Source of the DNA: Theocolax elegans
Lineage: Eukaryota > Arthropoda > Insecta > Hymenoptera > Cerocephalidae
Direction of reading: 5' to 3'
NCBI GenBank assembly: GCA_026168455.1
Contig: CM047431.1
Location: 43,961,466 to 44,025,465, forward strand
DNA length: 64,000 nt
In this document: positions 49,748 through 63,310 of the stretch, piece by piece
Layout of the letters: every line of letters starts with the position of its first letter
Position numbering within the stretch: the stretch's first letter is position 1
The notes under the pieces: model-generated
Seen by the model: the letters and a program-made list of their open reading frames with translations, nothing else
What the model was told of the DNA's origin: nothing
Database searches by the model: none
Position numbers and translations under genes: made by a program

Positions 49748-50528
49748 TGATTAATCAAAGTTATGTTACAAATGAATGACTTTACAGATTTTAAATAAAA
49801 GTAACAACCATAATGAAATTTTTTAAAAAAATGATTGAATAATAAAGAATTATTGCGAAAAATCTAACCGAGAGTATATAGTTTGTTTTAAAAGAAAGCA
49901 ACACTTGCTCGAAGAAGTACAAAATGGTTGCGCAGTAGCGGCTAAGTACTTTTATATCCTACGGAATCCGCGTAATTTTCCTCCCCGGTAGGTAAATAAA
50001 AAGCGAGAGGTAAAAGCGCAACAAAAGGATGAGAGGAGAGTGAAACGGTAATCGCAATGGAGGCAGGAGGGTCTTCGGAAAAGAGTTGCCCTGGTGTGTC
50101 CTTGATTTCGAGGGCTCGGTACGCGCAACCGCGCAATTAATAGCCGTCGGCGCGGAATGCAAATGCGCGGGGAGATTTTCCGCCGTAGCTATTCGAAAGC
50201 ACACCGCGGTACGCCGCGTCGGGCGCATTACACCGCTCCATTTCGCTCGCTCGTGCTTCCGAGCCGACTCTCTGTTTGTCCGTCGTTCAGGAATTTGAGC
50301 GTGTGCCCCTACCCACCACTTTTTTCCGTCCTTCCTTCCTTCCTTCCTTCCTTCCCTCTTCCTTTTCCCTTCTTTGGAAGCCATGCCGGAAATGGCTAGT
50401 CTTGGAATATTACTACCTCGACGCGAGCTATTTTCCCTAGATCCTAGCGTTGAACGACATCGTCGAGTCTTCTAGAATTTTAACCAACCTGCTTCTCGTC
50501 CTGGCGATTAACTGATTAAACATGCACC
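49748..50528 (+). repeat. unit D, copy 1
   Basis: It starts attgattaatcaaagtt and includes a CpG-rich block (49925-50500) with a (TTCC)n run at 50327-50356. It ends at cacctatataag, where it joins X copy 3. Frames inside shift between the D copies because of homopolymer indels. Confidence 0.85.
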
Positions 50529-51191
50529 TATATAAGTGTTAAACCTGTACTCAGCATATAATGTATCCACGACAATTTTTTAATTAAAGTTAAACTATTA
50601 ATTTTAAGTATTATTATAAGCTACTAATGCCTTGTTATTGCTTAAAGGATTAGTAGTCGGGTCGTGAATAAAACAATCCTCATTTAATTTCGACTAATAC
50701 GGCTAAATTAACTCTTTACCGGTCTAAGTACTCGCATAGATATAGTTGCTGTACGTTTAAACTAAGAACGCGTTAAGCGATACTCATTCGACATTCCGAA
50801 AGATCGTGCATGGTTTACTTGCAAACTTAATAAGTTTATATATACGACTATTTCGTCTCACAAAAAAAATTGGATAAACAGTACTGCATTAATACGTTTA
50901 AAAAATTTCTACAAGTTGTACGTGCAATAGCGATTACTTAGAGAAAGACGATATGCCTAGATTTAGATTGATTGTAAATTATTCATTATAAATAAATTGT
51001 ATTATTCCTTACCGTTAATATAAATATTTTAGTTAATTTTTATATTTGTAAGCATAACTATTTTTATTGAAATATGACAATCGACACCAGAATTTTTTAA
51101 GCGTAAGTATTATTCACATGATATTATTTATAGACCATTTTATCAAACAAGCTCAAATTTATAACCCTATCAATTAAACGTGACTTAGTCC

Positions 51192-51587
51192 ACTTAAGGT
51201 GGTTGGCATGCCGGATGAGTTATCGACCGAGCACAAAAGATTAATTATTGCATTTATTTAAAAAACCTATACAATTTTATGCAAATACAGAACCACTAAA
51301 TAATTAAATAATAAGACAGTCTAGAAAATTTCAGGTCAATACGACAAAGACACCCTACACAATTTCTACAGAAATAAATCAGGGATAATCGTAAATTTCG
51401 GTACAGAAATTTTTTAGGGTGTCCTTGTTGTATTAACCTGGAAACTTTGAAGAATCACTTCTATTATTTAATTATCTAGTGTTTCTGTATTCGGGTTTTG
51501 CATTATTTTGCATATTTTTAAAATAAATATAATAATTATCTTTTCTACTCAGTTGGTAACCTACAGGATATGCCACATTTATAGGGA
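51192..51587. mobile_element. foldback element F2 (in unit X copy 3)
   Basis: A copy of 46171-46561 carried by the duplication, with small indels. Confidence 0.7.
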
Positions 51588-52181
51588 AACTACAACATGA
51601 TTTTTCGTCTTTCTTTTTTCGCATTATTTTACTAAATCTATTAAGCCATAAAATTTAAAATCGCAACGGCTTATATAGTGATCGATTACATATATTATTT
51701 TCGATCAAGAGTGTGTCACTTACATAATTAGATGTTTAATTAATTAATTCATATATATTTCGCTTAATTATTTATATAAATGTAATATTTATGAAACAAA
51801 GAGCCAGAGAAAAGCGTACGTAGCTATTACTTATATTAAATTGTGAAAGACAAACATTAATGGTGTCATGTTAATTCATTGTTCTTATAATTATAAAAAT
51901 ACAAAGATGCGGTATGAGAAAAAAGATGATGAATATTTTGACCAATCCTTGATTGGAATAGGATTATTAAAAACAATTAAATTATTTATTTAAAAATGTA
52001 TTTACCTGGTTTGTTAAATAATTTTTCAATTTTTTGCATTAATTTTACAAATAAATGTTTTTATTACAATATTTTTTAATGTATATTTTTTATTGCTACT
52101 GTTAATATTTTAGTCTATTCGATGAACTGGTTCCTAAGTATATCCTGCGGTGGGTGCATTAAACTAGAAATTCTTAGAATC

Positions 52182-52182
<1 letters not shown>

Positions 52183-52233
<51 letters not shown>
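52183..52233. repeat. (TAA)n microsatellite, unit X copy 3
   Basis: About 17 TAA units. Confidence 0.9.
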
Positions 52234-53000
52234 TGATTAATCAAAGTTATGTTACAAATGAATGACTTTACAGATTTTAAATAAAGTAACAACCATAATG
52301 AAATTTGTTTTCAAAAAATGATTGAATAATAAAGAATTATTGCGAAAAATCTAACCGAGAGTATATAGTTTGTTTTAAAAGAAAGCAACACTTGCTCGAA
52401 GAAGTACAAAATGGTTGCGCAGTAGCGGCTAAGTACTTTTATATCCTACGGAATCCGCGTAATTTTCCTCCCCGGTAGGTAAATAAAAAGCGAGAGGTAA
52501 AAGCGCAACAAAAGGATGAGAGGAGAGTGAAACGGTAATCGCAATGGAGGCAGGAGGGTCTTCGGAAAGAGTTGCCTGGTGTGTCCTTGATTTCGAGGGC
52601 TCGGTACGCGCAACCGCGCAATTAATAGCCGTCGGCGCGGAATGCAAATGCGCGGGGAGATTTTCCGCCGTAGCTATTCGAAAGCACACCGCGGTACGCC
52701 GCGTCGGGCGCATTACACCCGCTCCATTTCGCTCGCTCGTGCTTCCGAGCCGACTCTCTGTTTGTCCGTCGTTCAGGAATTTGAGCGTGTGCCCCGCTAC
52801 CCACCACTTTTTTCCGTCCTTCCTTCCTTCCTTCCTTCCTTCCCTCTTCCTTTTCCCTTCTTTGGAAGCCATGCCGGAAATGGCTAGTCTTGGAATATTA
52901 CTACCTCGACGCGAGCTATTTTCCCTAGATCCTAGCGTTGAACGACATCGTCGAGTCTTCTAGAATTTTAACCAACCTGCTTCTCGTCCTGGCGATTAAC
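52231..53000 (+). repeat. unit D, copy 2
   Basis: Near-identical to 49744-50520. Here the CpG-rich block is open for 139 codons on + (52544-52963) and 147 on minus, but D1 and D3 have indels that break both. I do not call a gene. Confidence 0.85.
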
Positions 53001-54513
53001 TGATTAAACATGCACCTATATAAGCGTTAAAATGTAAAACTTAATATCAACTTAATATAATGTTCATTTTTGCCGAAAGTTGACATCTACACACGCAACG
53101 AGACTCCCAAACTTGAAAAAATTATAATTAAACAACAAAAGATATGTCTGTTCTAAGACATGAAATTATTGTAATCGTTTCTATGAAAATTAACATTTTG
53201 TATAACTATTCTTTAATTAAACATAACATTTGAACGTAGTTTTAGCTATTTAAACAAATCAAAGTTTGAATAATTTTTCTTGATCTCTGTTTTTTTACCT
53301 TTTTTTAGGTAATAGCCATAGACTTCCTAAAACTCGAGTTATTTTGATTGGCGGAAAGTCCTTTTTCCCGAACATTTCTTGAAAATATCGAATATCTGTA
53401 TTATTAAGGCCAGTGGGATAAAATGGGCCTGAGTCACGAGTATCCTTTGGACCAAACAATCAAATTTCACAGTTTCAAACAAATTCGTTTTCCAAAGGAC
53501 ATGTTAAATTAAGTCAGGGTTACCATTTAGGGGTTTTCTGTCCTCTATTATCTAATGTAAATGAGGTCATATTGTGTGAGTGCAACAAAGAAAAAATACC
53601 TCTATCTGGCAACACTGAATTAAGTAACTATTAAGTAATCAATATTTTCCTTTGTTTAGGAAATTGACTAGCTCTTATATAAGTTATACATGATGCATTA
53701 ATAGTTAATTATACTTATTTCTCTCCTTGTCAGATTAAAACTTGTTTTATTTTAGTTCATCTAAATTCAATCTAAATCAAATGTCCTAAATCATATTTTT
53801 CAAAGTTTGGTAAAATCACCGTACCTTGAACTAAGACTTTATCTTTAACCTTCTCTGCATGAAAACTCTTGCGACACTGTCTTATCTATAAAATCGATTT
53901 ATTTTGATCACCAAGCTTTAGGATTATTCATACAATCAAGTAAAATCCAATGGTAATATTTAATAATATATTTGATAACGTGTGAAAATAAACTTAAAGA
54001 TTATCGTATTATTAAATGTAAATGTCGTAATAAAAAAATTGAACAGATAACAGATAACTGAAAAGAAGATGTCAATATTATTCTTAAATAATCTTTTTTT
54101 TTATTATTATATACTTTGTCATATTGGTGAATATATTACATTTTTAATTAGGTGGCGACATTTCGATGATTATTGTCATCCTCATCACTCTATAGCTTTA
54201 TATATAAAACAAATATATTTGATTGTACATAAAATCATTTGAGGTATTAATTCTAAGCCTTGTATAATTAAAATAACATTTTACTTACTACTTGTCAATA
54301 CTCTCATATATCCAATTGTTGATTATGAATTAATTTTTGTTCAGTATTGTGATTTTAGTAAATAATAAGATTTACGTAATCTTATATTGTAGCTATACAT
54401 ACAATTTGAAGATTAACTGGAGGGGCCGAAGTATATAAAAACTATACGCTTATACATCCCAGGCACGATATATGATTTAAAAAATAAACAACTAATATTT
54501 AGAAGTTACTATA
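53001..54513 (+). repeat. unit E, copy 1 (truncated at its end)
   Basis: It begins tgattaaacatgcacc and is repeated at 55291 and 57557. It contains the hairpin motif (minus strand, about 54126-54195) seen in GMC intron 3, and a palindrome near 54365. No coding frame. It stops at agttactataa, where unit D copy 3 begins. Confidence 0.85.
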
Positions 54514-55290
54514 ATAATATAATTGATTAATCAAAGTTATGTTACAAATGAATGACTTTACAGATTTTAATAAAAGTAACAACCATAATGAAATTTGTTT
54601 TAAAAAAATGATTGAATAATAAAGAATTATTGCGAAAAATCTAACCGAGAGTATATAGTTATTGTTTTAAAAGAAAGCAACACTTGCTCGAAGAAGTACA
54701 AAATGGTTGCGCAGTAGCGGCTAAGTACTTTTATATCCTACGGAATCCGCGTAATTTTCCTCCCCGGTAGGTAAATAAAAAGCGAGAGGTAAAAGCGCAA
54801 CAAAAGGATGAGAGGAGAGTGAAACGGTAATCGCAATGGAGGCAGGAGGGTCTTCGGAAAAGAGTTGCCCTGGTGTGTCCTTGATTTCGAGGGCTCGGTA
54901 CGCGCAACCGCGCAATTAATAGCCGTCGGCGCGGAATGCAAATGCGCGGGGAGATTTTCCGCCGTAGCTATTCGAAAGCACACCGCGGTACGCCGCGCCG
55001 GGCGCATTACACCGCTCCATTTCGCTCGCTCGTGCTTCCGAGCCGACTCTCTGTTTGTCCGTCGTTCAGGAATTTGAGCGTGTGCCCCGCTACCCACCAC
55101 TTTTTTCCGTCCTTCCTTCCTTCCTTCCTTCCTTCCCTCTTCCTTTTCCCTTCTTTTGGAGCCATGCCGGAAATGGCTAGTCTTGGAATATTACTACCTC
55201 GACGCGAGCTATTTTCCCTAGATCCTAGCGTTGAACGACATCGTCGAGTCTTCTAGAATTTTAACCAACCTGCTTCTCGTCCTGGCGATT
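54514..55290 (+). repeat. unit D, copy 3
   Basis: D2 at 52231 and D3 at 54531 (same start word aattgattaa) are exactly 2300 bp apart; D+E is therefore a tandem pair. Confidence 0.85.
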
Positions 55291-56985
55291 AACTGATTAA
55301 ACATGCACCTATATAAGCGTTAAAATGTAAAACTTAATATCAACTTAATATAATGTTCATTTTTGCCGAAAGTTGACATCTACACACGCAACGAGACTCC
55401 CAAACTTGAAAAAATTATAATTAAACAACAAAAGATATGTCTGTTCTAAGACATGAAATTATTGTAATCGTTTCTATGAAATTAACATTTTGTATAACTA
55501 TTCTTTAATTAAACATAACATTTGAACGTAGTTTTAGCTATTTAAACAAATCAAAGTTTGAATAATTTTTCTTGATCTCTGTTTTTTTACCTTTTTTTAG
55601 GTAATAGCCATAGACTTCCTAAAACTCGAGTTATTTTGATTGGCGGAAAGTCCTTTTTCCCGAACATTTCTTGAAAATATCGAATATCTGTATTATTAAG
55701 GCCAGTGGATAAAATGGGCCTGAGTCACGAGTATCCTTTGGACCAAACAATCAAATTTCACAGTTTCAAACAAATTCGTTTTCCAAAGGACATGTTAAAT
55801 TAAGTCAGGGTTACCATTTAGGGGTTTTCTGTCCTCTATTATCTAATGTAAATGAGGTCATATTGTGTGAGTGCAACAAAGAAAAAATACCTCTATCTGG
55901 CAACACTGAATTAAGTAACTATTAAGTAATCAATATTTTTCCTTTGTTTAGGAAATTGACTAGCTCTTATATAAGTTACATGATGCATTAATAGTTAATT
56001 ATACTTATTTCTCTCCTTGTCAGATTAAAACTTGTTTTATTTTTAGTTCATCTAAATTCAATCTAAATCAAATGTCCTAAATCATATTTTTCAAAGTTTG
56101 GTAAAATCACCGTACCTTGAACTAAGACTTTATCTTTAACCTTCTCTGCATGAAAACTCTTGCGACACTGTCTTATCTATAAAATCGATTTATTTTGATC
56201 ACCAAGCTTTAGGATTATTCATACAATCAAGTAAAATCCAATGGTAATATTTAATAATATATTTGATAACGTGTGAAAATAAACTTAAAGATTATCGTAT
56301 TATTAAATGTAAATGTCGTAATAAAAAAATTGAACAGATAACAGATAACTGAAAAGAAGATGTCAATATTATTCTTAAATAATCTTTTTTTTTATTATTA
56401 TACTTTGTCGATATTGGTGAATATATTACATTTTTAATTAGGTGGCGACATTTCGATGATTATTTGTCATCCTCATCACTCTATAGCTTTATATATAAAA
56501 CAAATATATTTGATTGTACATAAAATCATTTGAGGTATTAATTCTAAGCCTTGTATAATTAAAATAACATTTTACTTACTACTTGTCAATACTTTCATAC
56601 ACCCAATTGTTGATTATGAATTAATTTTTGTTCAGTATTGTGATTTTAGTAAAATAATAAGATTTACGTAAATCTTATTATAGCTATACACACAATTTAA
56701 AGATTAACTGGAGGAGCCGAAGTATATAAAAACTATACGCTTTTACATCCCAGGCACGATATATGATTTAAAAAATAAACAACTAATATTTAGAAGTTAC
56801 TATAAAAATAAATTTTAGTCAAATCAGTCAAAAATTGACTCAATTTTTCGATTCTTCGAAATTATTGTATTAATTTTTAAATTCATATATTACATTATAT
56901 TTTTACGATTGAAATAAGACAATGTAAATTAATTATTATTGTTAAAATTTATTGTTATAATATTATTTAAATGTATATTTAAATG
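55291..56985 (+). repeat. unit E, copy 2 (full length)
   Basis: Nearly identical to copy 1 up to about 56800 and continuing about 180 bp further, a tail shared with copy 3. The hairpin motif lies at about 56400-56475 (minus). Confidence 0.85.
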
Positions 56986-57556
56986 TACTTGAATCTATTA
57001 CTTTTCATTACATGAAATTACATAACATTCATAAAAATAATTACAAATACAAGAAACAAAAGTATACCAATACCTAAAATATCTAAATCAGTAAGTAATA
57101 AGAATAGTTATATTGTTGCAATACGGATATATAATGAAATTCCTAATATTTAAAAAATTTAACGACTAGTAAAAGACTTATTAGAAAAAAACTTAGAATT
57201 GGATTCAATTAAATTTATAATAATTTTGTATGAACAAAAATATAGGGAAACTAAACTGTGATAAATTTCAAAGCTATTTTATTAAGCTAGTAACCGAAGT
57301 AGAAAAATTCAAACTTAAAAAACGAAAAATGCCTAAATCAATTGAAGAAATATCAAGTTCTGCATTGGAAGTCCTGCAGGACTCTGTAGTAAGAAAACAG
57401 TTACTTTTGGACATAAGAACATATATTTGCTTCAAGGGTTTTTGCTTAACAAATGGTAATCGTTCTCATAGACGTATCTCGAATTATAATGCGAACAAAA
57501 TGATTAATGTGAATACAAAAGAATACATATTTATTGTAACTGAAATTGGGGAAAAA
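56986..57556 (+). other. unique AT-rich segment between E copies with an unassigned open frame
   Basis: A frame opens at ATG 57230 and runs to 57559, the last bases being inside E copy 3 (109 codons). It is Lys-rich (KLKKRKMPKSIEE) with IKLVTEVEKF and ALEVLQDSVVRKQ segments that could form helices. I do not recognise it; a faint resemblance of its NGNRSHRRIS part to recombinase-like proteins is too weak to use. It may be a truncated mobile-element fragment or chance. Confidence 0.25.
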
Positions 57557-59244
57557 TGATTAAACATGCACCTATATAAGCGTTAAAATGTAAAACTTAA
57601 TATCAACTTAATATAAAATTCATTTTTGCCGAAAGTTGACATCTACACACGCAACGAGACTCCCAAACTTGAAAAAATGATAATAAACAACAAAAGATAT
57701 GTTTGTTGTAAGATATGAAATTATTGTAACCTTTGGTATATGAAAATTAACATAAATTTGTATAACTATTCTTTAATTAAACATAACATTTTAACGTAGT
57801 TTTAGCTATTTAAACAAATCAAAGTTTGAATAATTTTTCTTGATCTCTGTTTTTTTACCTTTTTTTAGGTAATAGCCATAGACTTCCTAAAACTCGAGTT
57901 ATTTTGATTGGCGGAAAGTCCTTTTTCCCGAACATTTCTTGAAAATATCGAATATCTGTATTATTAAGGCCAGTGGGATAAAATGGGCCTGAGTCACGAG
58001 TATCCTTTGGACCAAACAATCAAATTTCACAGTTTCAAACAAATTCGTTTTCCAAAGGACATGTTAAATTAAGTCAGGGTTACCATTTAGGGGTTTTCTG
58101 TCCTCTATTATCTAATGTAAATGAGGTCATATTGTGTGAGTGCAACAAAGAAAAAATACCTCTATCTGGCAACACTGAATTAAATAACTATTAAGTAATC
58201 AATATTTTTCCTTTGTTTAGGAAATTGACTAGCTCTTATATAAGTTACATGATGTATTAATAGTTAATTATACTTATTTCTCTCCTTGTCAGATTAAAAC
58301 TTGTTTTATTTTTAGTTCATCTAAATTTGATACAAATATCCTAAATCATATTTTTCAAAGTTTGGTAAAATCACCGTACCTTGAACTAAGACTTTATCTT
58401 TAACCTTCTCTGCATGAAAACTCTTGCGACACTGTCTTATCTATAAAATCGATTTATTTTAATCACCAAGCTTTAGGATTATTCATACAATCAAGTAAAA
58501 TCCAATGGTAATATTTAATAATATATTTGATAACGTGTGAAAATAAACTTAAAGATTATCGTATTATTAAATGTAAATGTCGTAATAAAAAAATTGAACA
58601 GATAACAGATAACTGAAAAGAAGATGTCAATATTATTCTTAAATAATCTTTTTTTTTATTATTATATACTTTGTCGATATTGGTGAATATATTACATTTT
58701 TAATTAGGTTGCGACATTTCGATGATTATTTATCACCCTCATCACTCTATAGCTTTATATATAAAACAAATATATTTGATTGTACATAAAATCATTTGAG
58801 GTATTAATTCTAAGCCTTGTATAATTAAAATAACATTTTACTTACTACTTGTCAATACTTTCATACACCCAATTGTTGATTATAAATCAATTTTTTATCA
58901 GTATTGTGATTTTAGTAAAATAATAAGATTTACGTAAATCTTATTATAGCTATACACACAATTTAAAGATTAACTGGAGGAGCCGAAGTATATAAAAACT
59001 ATACGCTTTTACATCCCAGGCACGATAAATGATTTTTGTTTAAAAAATAAACAACTAATATTTAGAAGTTACTATAAAAATAAATTTTAATCAAATCAGT
59101 TAAAAATGGACTGAATTTTTCGATTCTTCGTAATTATTGTATTAATTTTTTAAATTCATATATTACATTATATTTACGATTGAAATAAGACAATGTAAAT
59201 TAATTATTATTGTTAAAATTTATTGTTATATTATTATTTAAATG
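57557..59244 (+). repeat. unit E, copy 3 (more diverged)
   Basis: The same unit as 55291-56985, with clear substitutions (for example tttgttgtaagatatg against tctgttctaagacatg), so it separated earlier than copies 1 and 2. It is preceded by unrelated sequence. The hairpin motif lies at about 58684-58750 (minus). Confidence 0.82.
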
Positions 59245-61079
59245 TATACAACAAACAATTTAGCTGGTATTGTTCTAGTAACCAAACGGTGACGGTGACG
59301 GTCACACTCAATAAGGGTAGACCTATTAGTGCGCATCGCACTAATGCATATGCAGAAACTGGATTATTTTCACTTTCAGCTTGTGTTTCCAAAACTTTCA
59401 ACTGTGTTCAAGTGTTTTCTATATTCTGACTTTTCAACGGAAAATCATGTTGAAAAATGGCACACTGCATCGTGTATCTCAGTTGAAACTTGAAGAACTG
59501 CTGCTGCCGAGCTGCCGTAAACAACGTACAATTTCACTAGTTTCAACGATATATACAACTGTTAAAAGTATTACATTTTTTACAACACGGCTTGATAGTG
59601 CAAAAAAAACTGTCATATTCAAAACGCAATATTTATTGTATCATAAATATTTTAATCAACAGTTATGTAGATGAGCATTTTGTTTCCATACGATTTTGTT
59701 GCGGTTCACATTTGGACGGTTACTTCGATATGTATTTCTTATGAGCATTTTTTATTTTTAATGATGGACCCCAATATTGGATGAATAATGGATAAGGAAT
59801 ATTAATGTATACTTTTGCATTCGGATTATTTATTTTTAATGTTTGATTGGTTTATTTATATTTTTTATTTTATTCAATTAATTTTTTGGTTTCAAAATTT
59901 TTGTTGTTGTTAGATTAAATTGGTCCCTTATAAGAAAACTGTTGGGTACATTTTTGTAAATGTCAAAGAAAAATAAAAATAATTTTATGTTGACAAACAT
60001 TTTTTAATTAACACTATAGCTTTTAAAGGTATTTTTTATAATTCATAACAGCATAATAACAGATTCATAATATCAGATTTGCACATGCACATTTCTATGT
60101 ATAAATACATACTATCTTGTGATAAATAACAAATTGTATAGACCTTTCTAAATTTTGATTTATACAAGTAATGCGAAATAAATCATGTGAAAAATAATTA
60201 TTATTTAAAATATTATCAACATGTAACATTTTTAATTTGTTCTTCTGGTAATAATTTACACTTTCTACATTTTTTCTCGATAAGTGCAAGCCATTATATT
60301 ATTTGAAAAAACGATTTATTTTTAAAGCTGCTATTAAAATTTTTTATTTGGTAACATTTTGGCAAAAAAAAAGGTTTTTTATAATTGAAAATTATAATAA
60401 TTATAGAACCTACTTACATTATGCATATAACAAATACGCACGCAGATAGTTTTTATATTTGTTTATATTTTTTCACATTCGTAGTTCTAAAATTAAGTAC
60501 AGTACTTAAATTTTAAAAAACTTATTGCTGTGTATAACAAGGATATAAAAATAGGACAGTGTCGGTTATACAAAAGATTCAACCGCATTTGGTAATATTT
60601 CTTGTATGCTGGTATTATTGGTAAAGATATATTTGATGAAATATCAGGTTGTCATAGTTACTCCATTACAAGCCTCATTAGGACCTGTTTATTTAGTCTG
60701 ATAACTTTTATACTCGAGAGCTCTCCAAGGTAAGATTCCATTGCTCTACACCGATCAAGCCATATATCGCGGGTTTCTATTTTAAGTAATCTATATATAA
60801 GTGAATATAATTTGTATATTGATCATATAATGATATATATGATTTATTTTATGTTTGACATAGCTACATTAACAAAAGTAAAGAAACTGTAAGTAATCAT
60901 TAAATATTATTAATATTGAATAACACAAAAATATTAATTTATTAGACGTTTAAATAATAAAAACAATAATGTGATTTTTGTTGTATTTTTGTTATAGAGT
61001 TAAAACGTTTAACAACGTCTAGAATATATTGCATCGTTAAAGAAATAATGTATGTTACCAAGTAACCCATCAGTTGATT
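59245..61079. other. AT-rich non-coding DNA
   Basis: Frames of 68 and 97 codons (59223-59429, 59381-59674) overlap and have no recognisable content. The rest is AT-rich without visible structure. Confidence 0.35.
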
Positions 61080-61400
61080 TCTAAAATACACGAAGAATAA
61101 GCGAAAAATCGACACACCTCGAAGCTCGCGAGGAAGTAACGCCAGTCTTTCGCTCGTCAGCTATTTCGCGAGCACTTCCACGCGGTTCGAATATGTGCAG
61201 ATGACGCGTACCACGTGTTCACACACGTGTGCATCATGGTCGAATGATCGCTTCCAAGGAAATTCGAGACTACTTCATTTTTCCAAGATGCGAATCAACT
61301 CTTATTTATTTTCTTGGCTCGAGTTAACAAAATCTCTGTCAATTTTACGCTTGTACACTTAATTTCCACACCAATGGAATACTTAATATCATATTCATTC
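61080..61400. promoter_or_regulatory. CpG-rich block with two CACGTG E-boxes
   Basis: CACGTG occurs at 61212-61217 and 61224-61229, 12 bp start to start, in a locally GC-rich stretch. Such E-boxes bind bHLH factors (for example CLOCK/CYCLE or MYC/MAX type); function here is inference. Confidence 0.3.
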
Positions 61401-61566
61401 GGCACGTTAATTAAGAAAATGGAAAACTAAAGATTATTTTCAGTCGCGTTGAATACCCTCATACTTTCTTCTTTTTGATGTAGCTCGAATGAACTATATA
61501 CGTGTACATTAATTTATAACTAACTGAGTAGCCGAGTAAAAGAAGTTGATAAAACTTTTCGGAGAG

Positions 61567-61569
61567 AGC

Positions 61570-61603
<34 letters not shown>
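61567..61603. repeat. (GA)n microsatellite
   Basis: A GA run with one AAAG interruption; a second purine-rich GA/GGGA tract lies at 61904-61938. Confidence 0.85.
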
Positions 61604-61604
<1 letters not shown>

Positions 61605-62440
61605 TTTTATATATATGTATATATCGCGAAAAGATTCGTACTTAAGTGTTTCAACGCTAAGAATAGGAATCATTAAAGCACTTTTTAGTCAAACATAAAA
61701 ATTCAATTAGTGGCACAAATATTTGAAGCAAGTCCCTCGAACTCACCAGAAACATTCCAAATGAAACTGGAAGAATCCTCGAGTCTGAATAAAAAAAAAA
61801 CTACGCTTTTACAACAGTTCAATCAACAAGACTTCCGGGACACTCGACCTCCTTTATACCTCAGCCCTTGAAAGCTAAATCAATTAAAGACTTTAGAAAG
61901 AGTAAGAGAGAGGGAGAGAGAGAGGGAGAGAGAGGAGTAAAATACGAATAAATTCGGGAAAAAAGAGGAATAAAAACCGAATCCACAAGCCGTATCTATA
62001 CTCGGGTTCGTAAGAGCCGGGATAAGGTTAAAAGCGGAAGATATTTTCAAAGACGACACGGAAATTGCCCGTCCAATTGAATCGCAAACAATATGAAAAT
62101 TTGTTCGAGAGTTTTGATTATACAAAGGAGCGACGCTCGCCGAAAGAAAAGCAGAGTGAGGGAAGTGTATATAGACCAGCCAGCGACGGAAGTGGGAAAG
62201 GTAAAGAAGCGGGCGGCAAAAGAGAATACCGAAGTAGAGAACAAAAAGTAAGAGAGAATAACCATTCGAAAAGGTTACAAAGTGATATTACAAAAAATAT
62301 AAGGATGATATTCGAATGTGTACAAAGTATTTATCTGCACGAGTCCGAGATATTAGGTTTTATTAAATGATTCCACGCGCGCACACACACGCACAAATAT
62401 ATATTTAGTTGGAAATCGCGTGGTGAAGCGGGATATCGAT
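61604..62440. other. mixed-composition non-coding DNA
   Basis: A 101-codon frame ends at 62370. It is Lys/Arg/Ser-rich from purine-rich sequence, with no domain; I do not call it. Confidence 0.3.
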
Positions 62441-63310
62441 GCTTTCGAGGAACGATCGAATGGTTTTCCGTTGCGTAAGCCGCGGGGTCCGTCATTTTAT
62501 TCGAGCGCGCCGGCTAAATCGGGAACCTCGCGCTCGGTATATATACATACATGCCCGAGTGCGCGAAAAGGATTTATTTCCTTCTAACCGCAGCTCGACT
62601 AAATTTATCCCCGTTTGAAATTTTCGAGACGTTTTTACAAGTATATACTTTTCTTCTTGGAGCTGTTTACTTTGCCCTCTCATTTATATATTCTGTTTAT
62701 ATACAGAGGTGTTGCACCGTTTCTTTAAACAGATTTTTATTAAATTTGTTCGTTAATTATTGAACAAGATGAAATGTAAAAAAAAGGGAATGTGTAATGA
62801 GTCACAGAAGGTAAATATCGGTCAGAGAGAAAATGAAGATGAAGGGGAGAGAAACGTATGATATAGATATAGAGAAAGAGTAAGGCGCGGATGATCGATC
62901 GAGAACGCAGACGGAAAAAGAATTTGGCGAGCGTGTGGATCGTCATCGTCGTCCCCGCGATTCCTCTCTTTCTCTCGCGTTATATACCGTCAAAGACGAA
63001 TGGCGGCAATAAAACAGGCGCACCACGGCGGAGAGGCCGTTATAAACGCTACGTCGACGCGCTGACGTTGGATAACTGACTCTTTCGAGCGCCTAGTGCT
63101 TCTTTGCGGCACGGGAGGGGGGCGGGGAAAGGGGCAATAGTGAACCTGATAAATATCAACCTCCCCGGTTTGTCAACGGACCAATTGCCGGTGAAAGGAT
63201 CCGAGGAAAAGAGAGTAGTGCATAAAGATGCATCGTTTCGCGAGATAGCGCCTTGTGCCCCTTGTGTACAGAAATTTACGTCGCCCACACCGGATTTCAA
63301 ATTTACGAAA
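62441..63310. other. CpG-dense block
   Basis: GC-rich islands at 62460-62560 and 62885-63280 with open frames on both strands and no recognisable protein. Regulatory DNA or an untranslated exon is possible. Confidence 0.3.

Larger units (their letters stand above)
50529..52233 (+). repeat. unit X, copy 3 (second part)
   Basis: It enters X at cctatataagtgttaaacctg, equivalent to 48551 in X2, and retains the complete F2 foldback element (51192-51587) and a TAA run at 52183-52233. Confidence 0.85.

Noticed and set aside
52429..52963. 139- and 147-codon frames on opposite strands in unit D copy 2
   Set aside because: Copies D1 and D3 carry one- and two-base indels that shift both frames; composition is GC- and TTCC-repeat-driven and no domain is visible.
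62065..62370. 101-codon Lys/Arg-rich + strand frame
   Set aside because: It comes from purine-rich DNA, lacks an ATG at its beginning and resembles no family.
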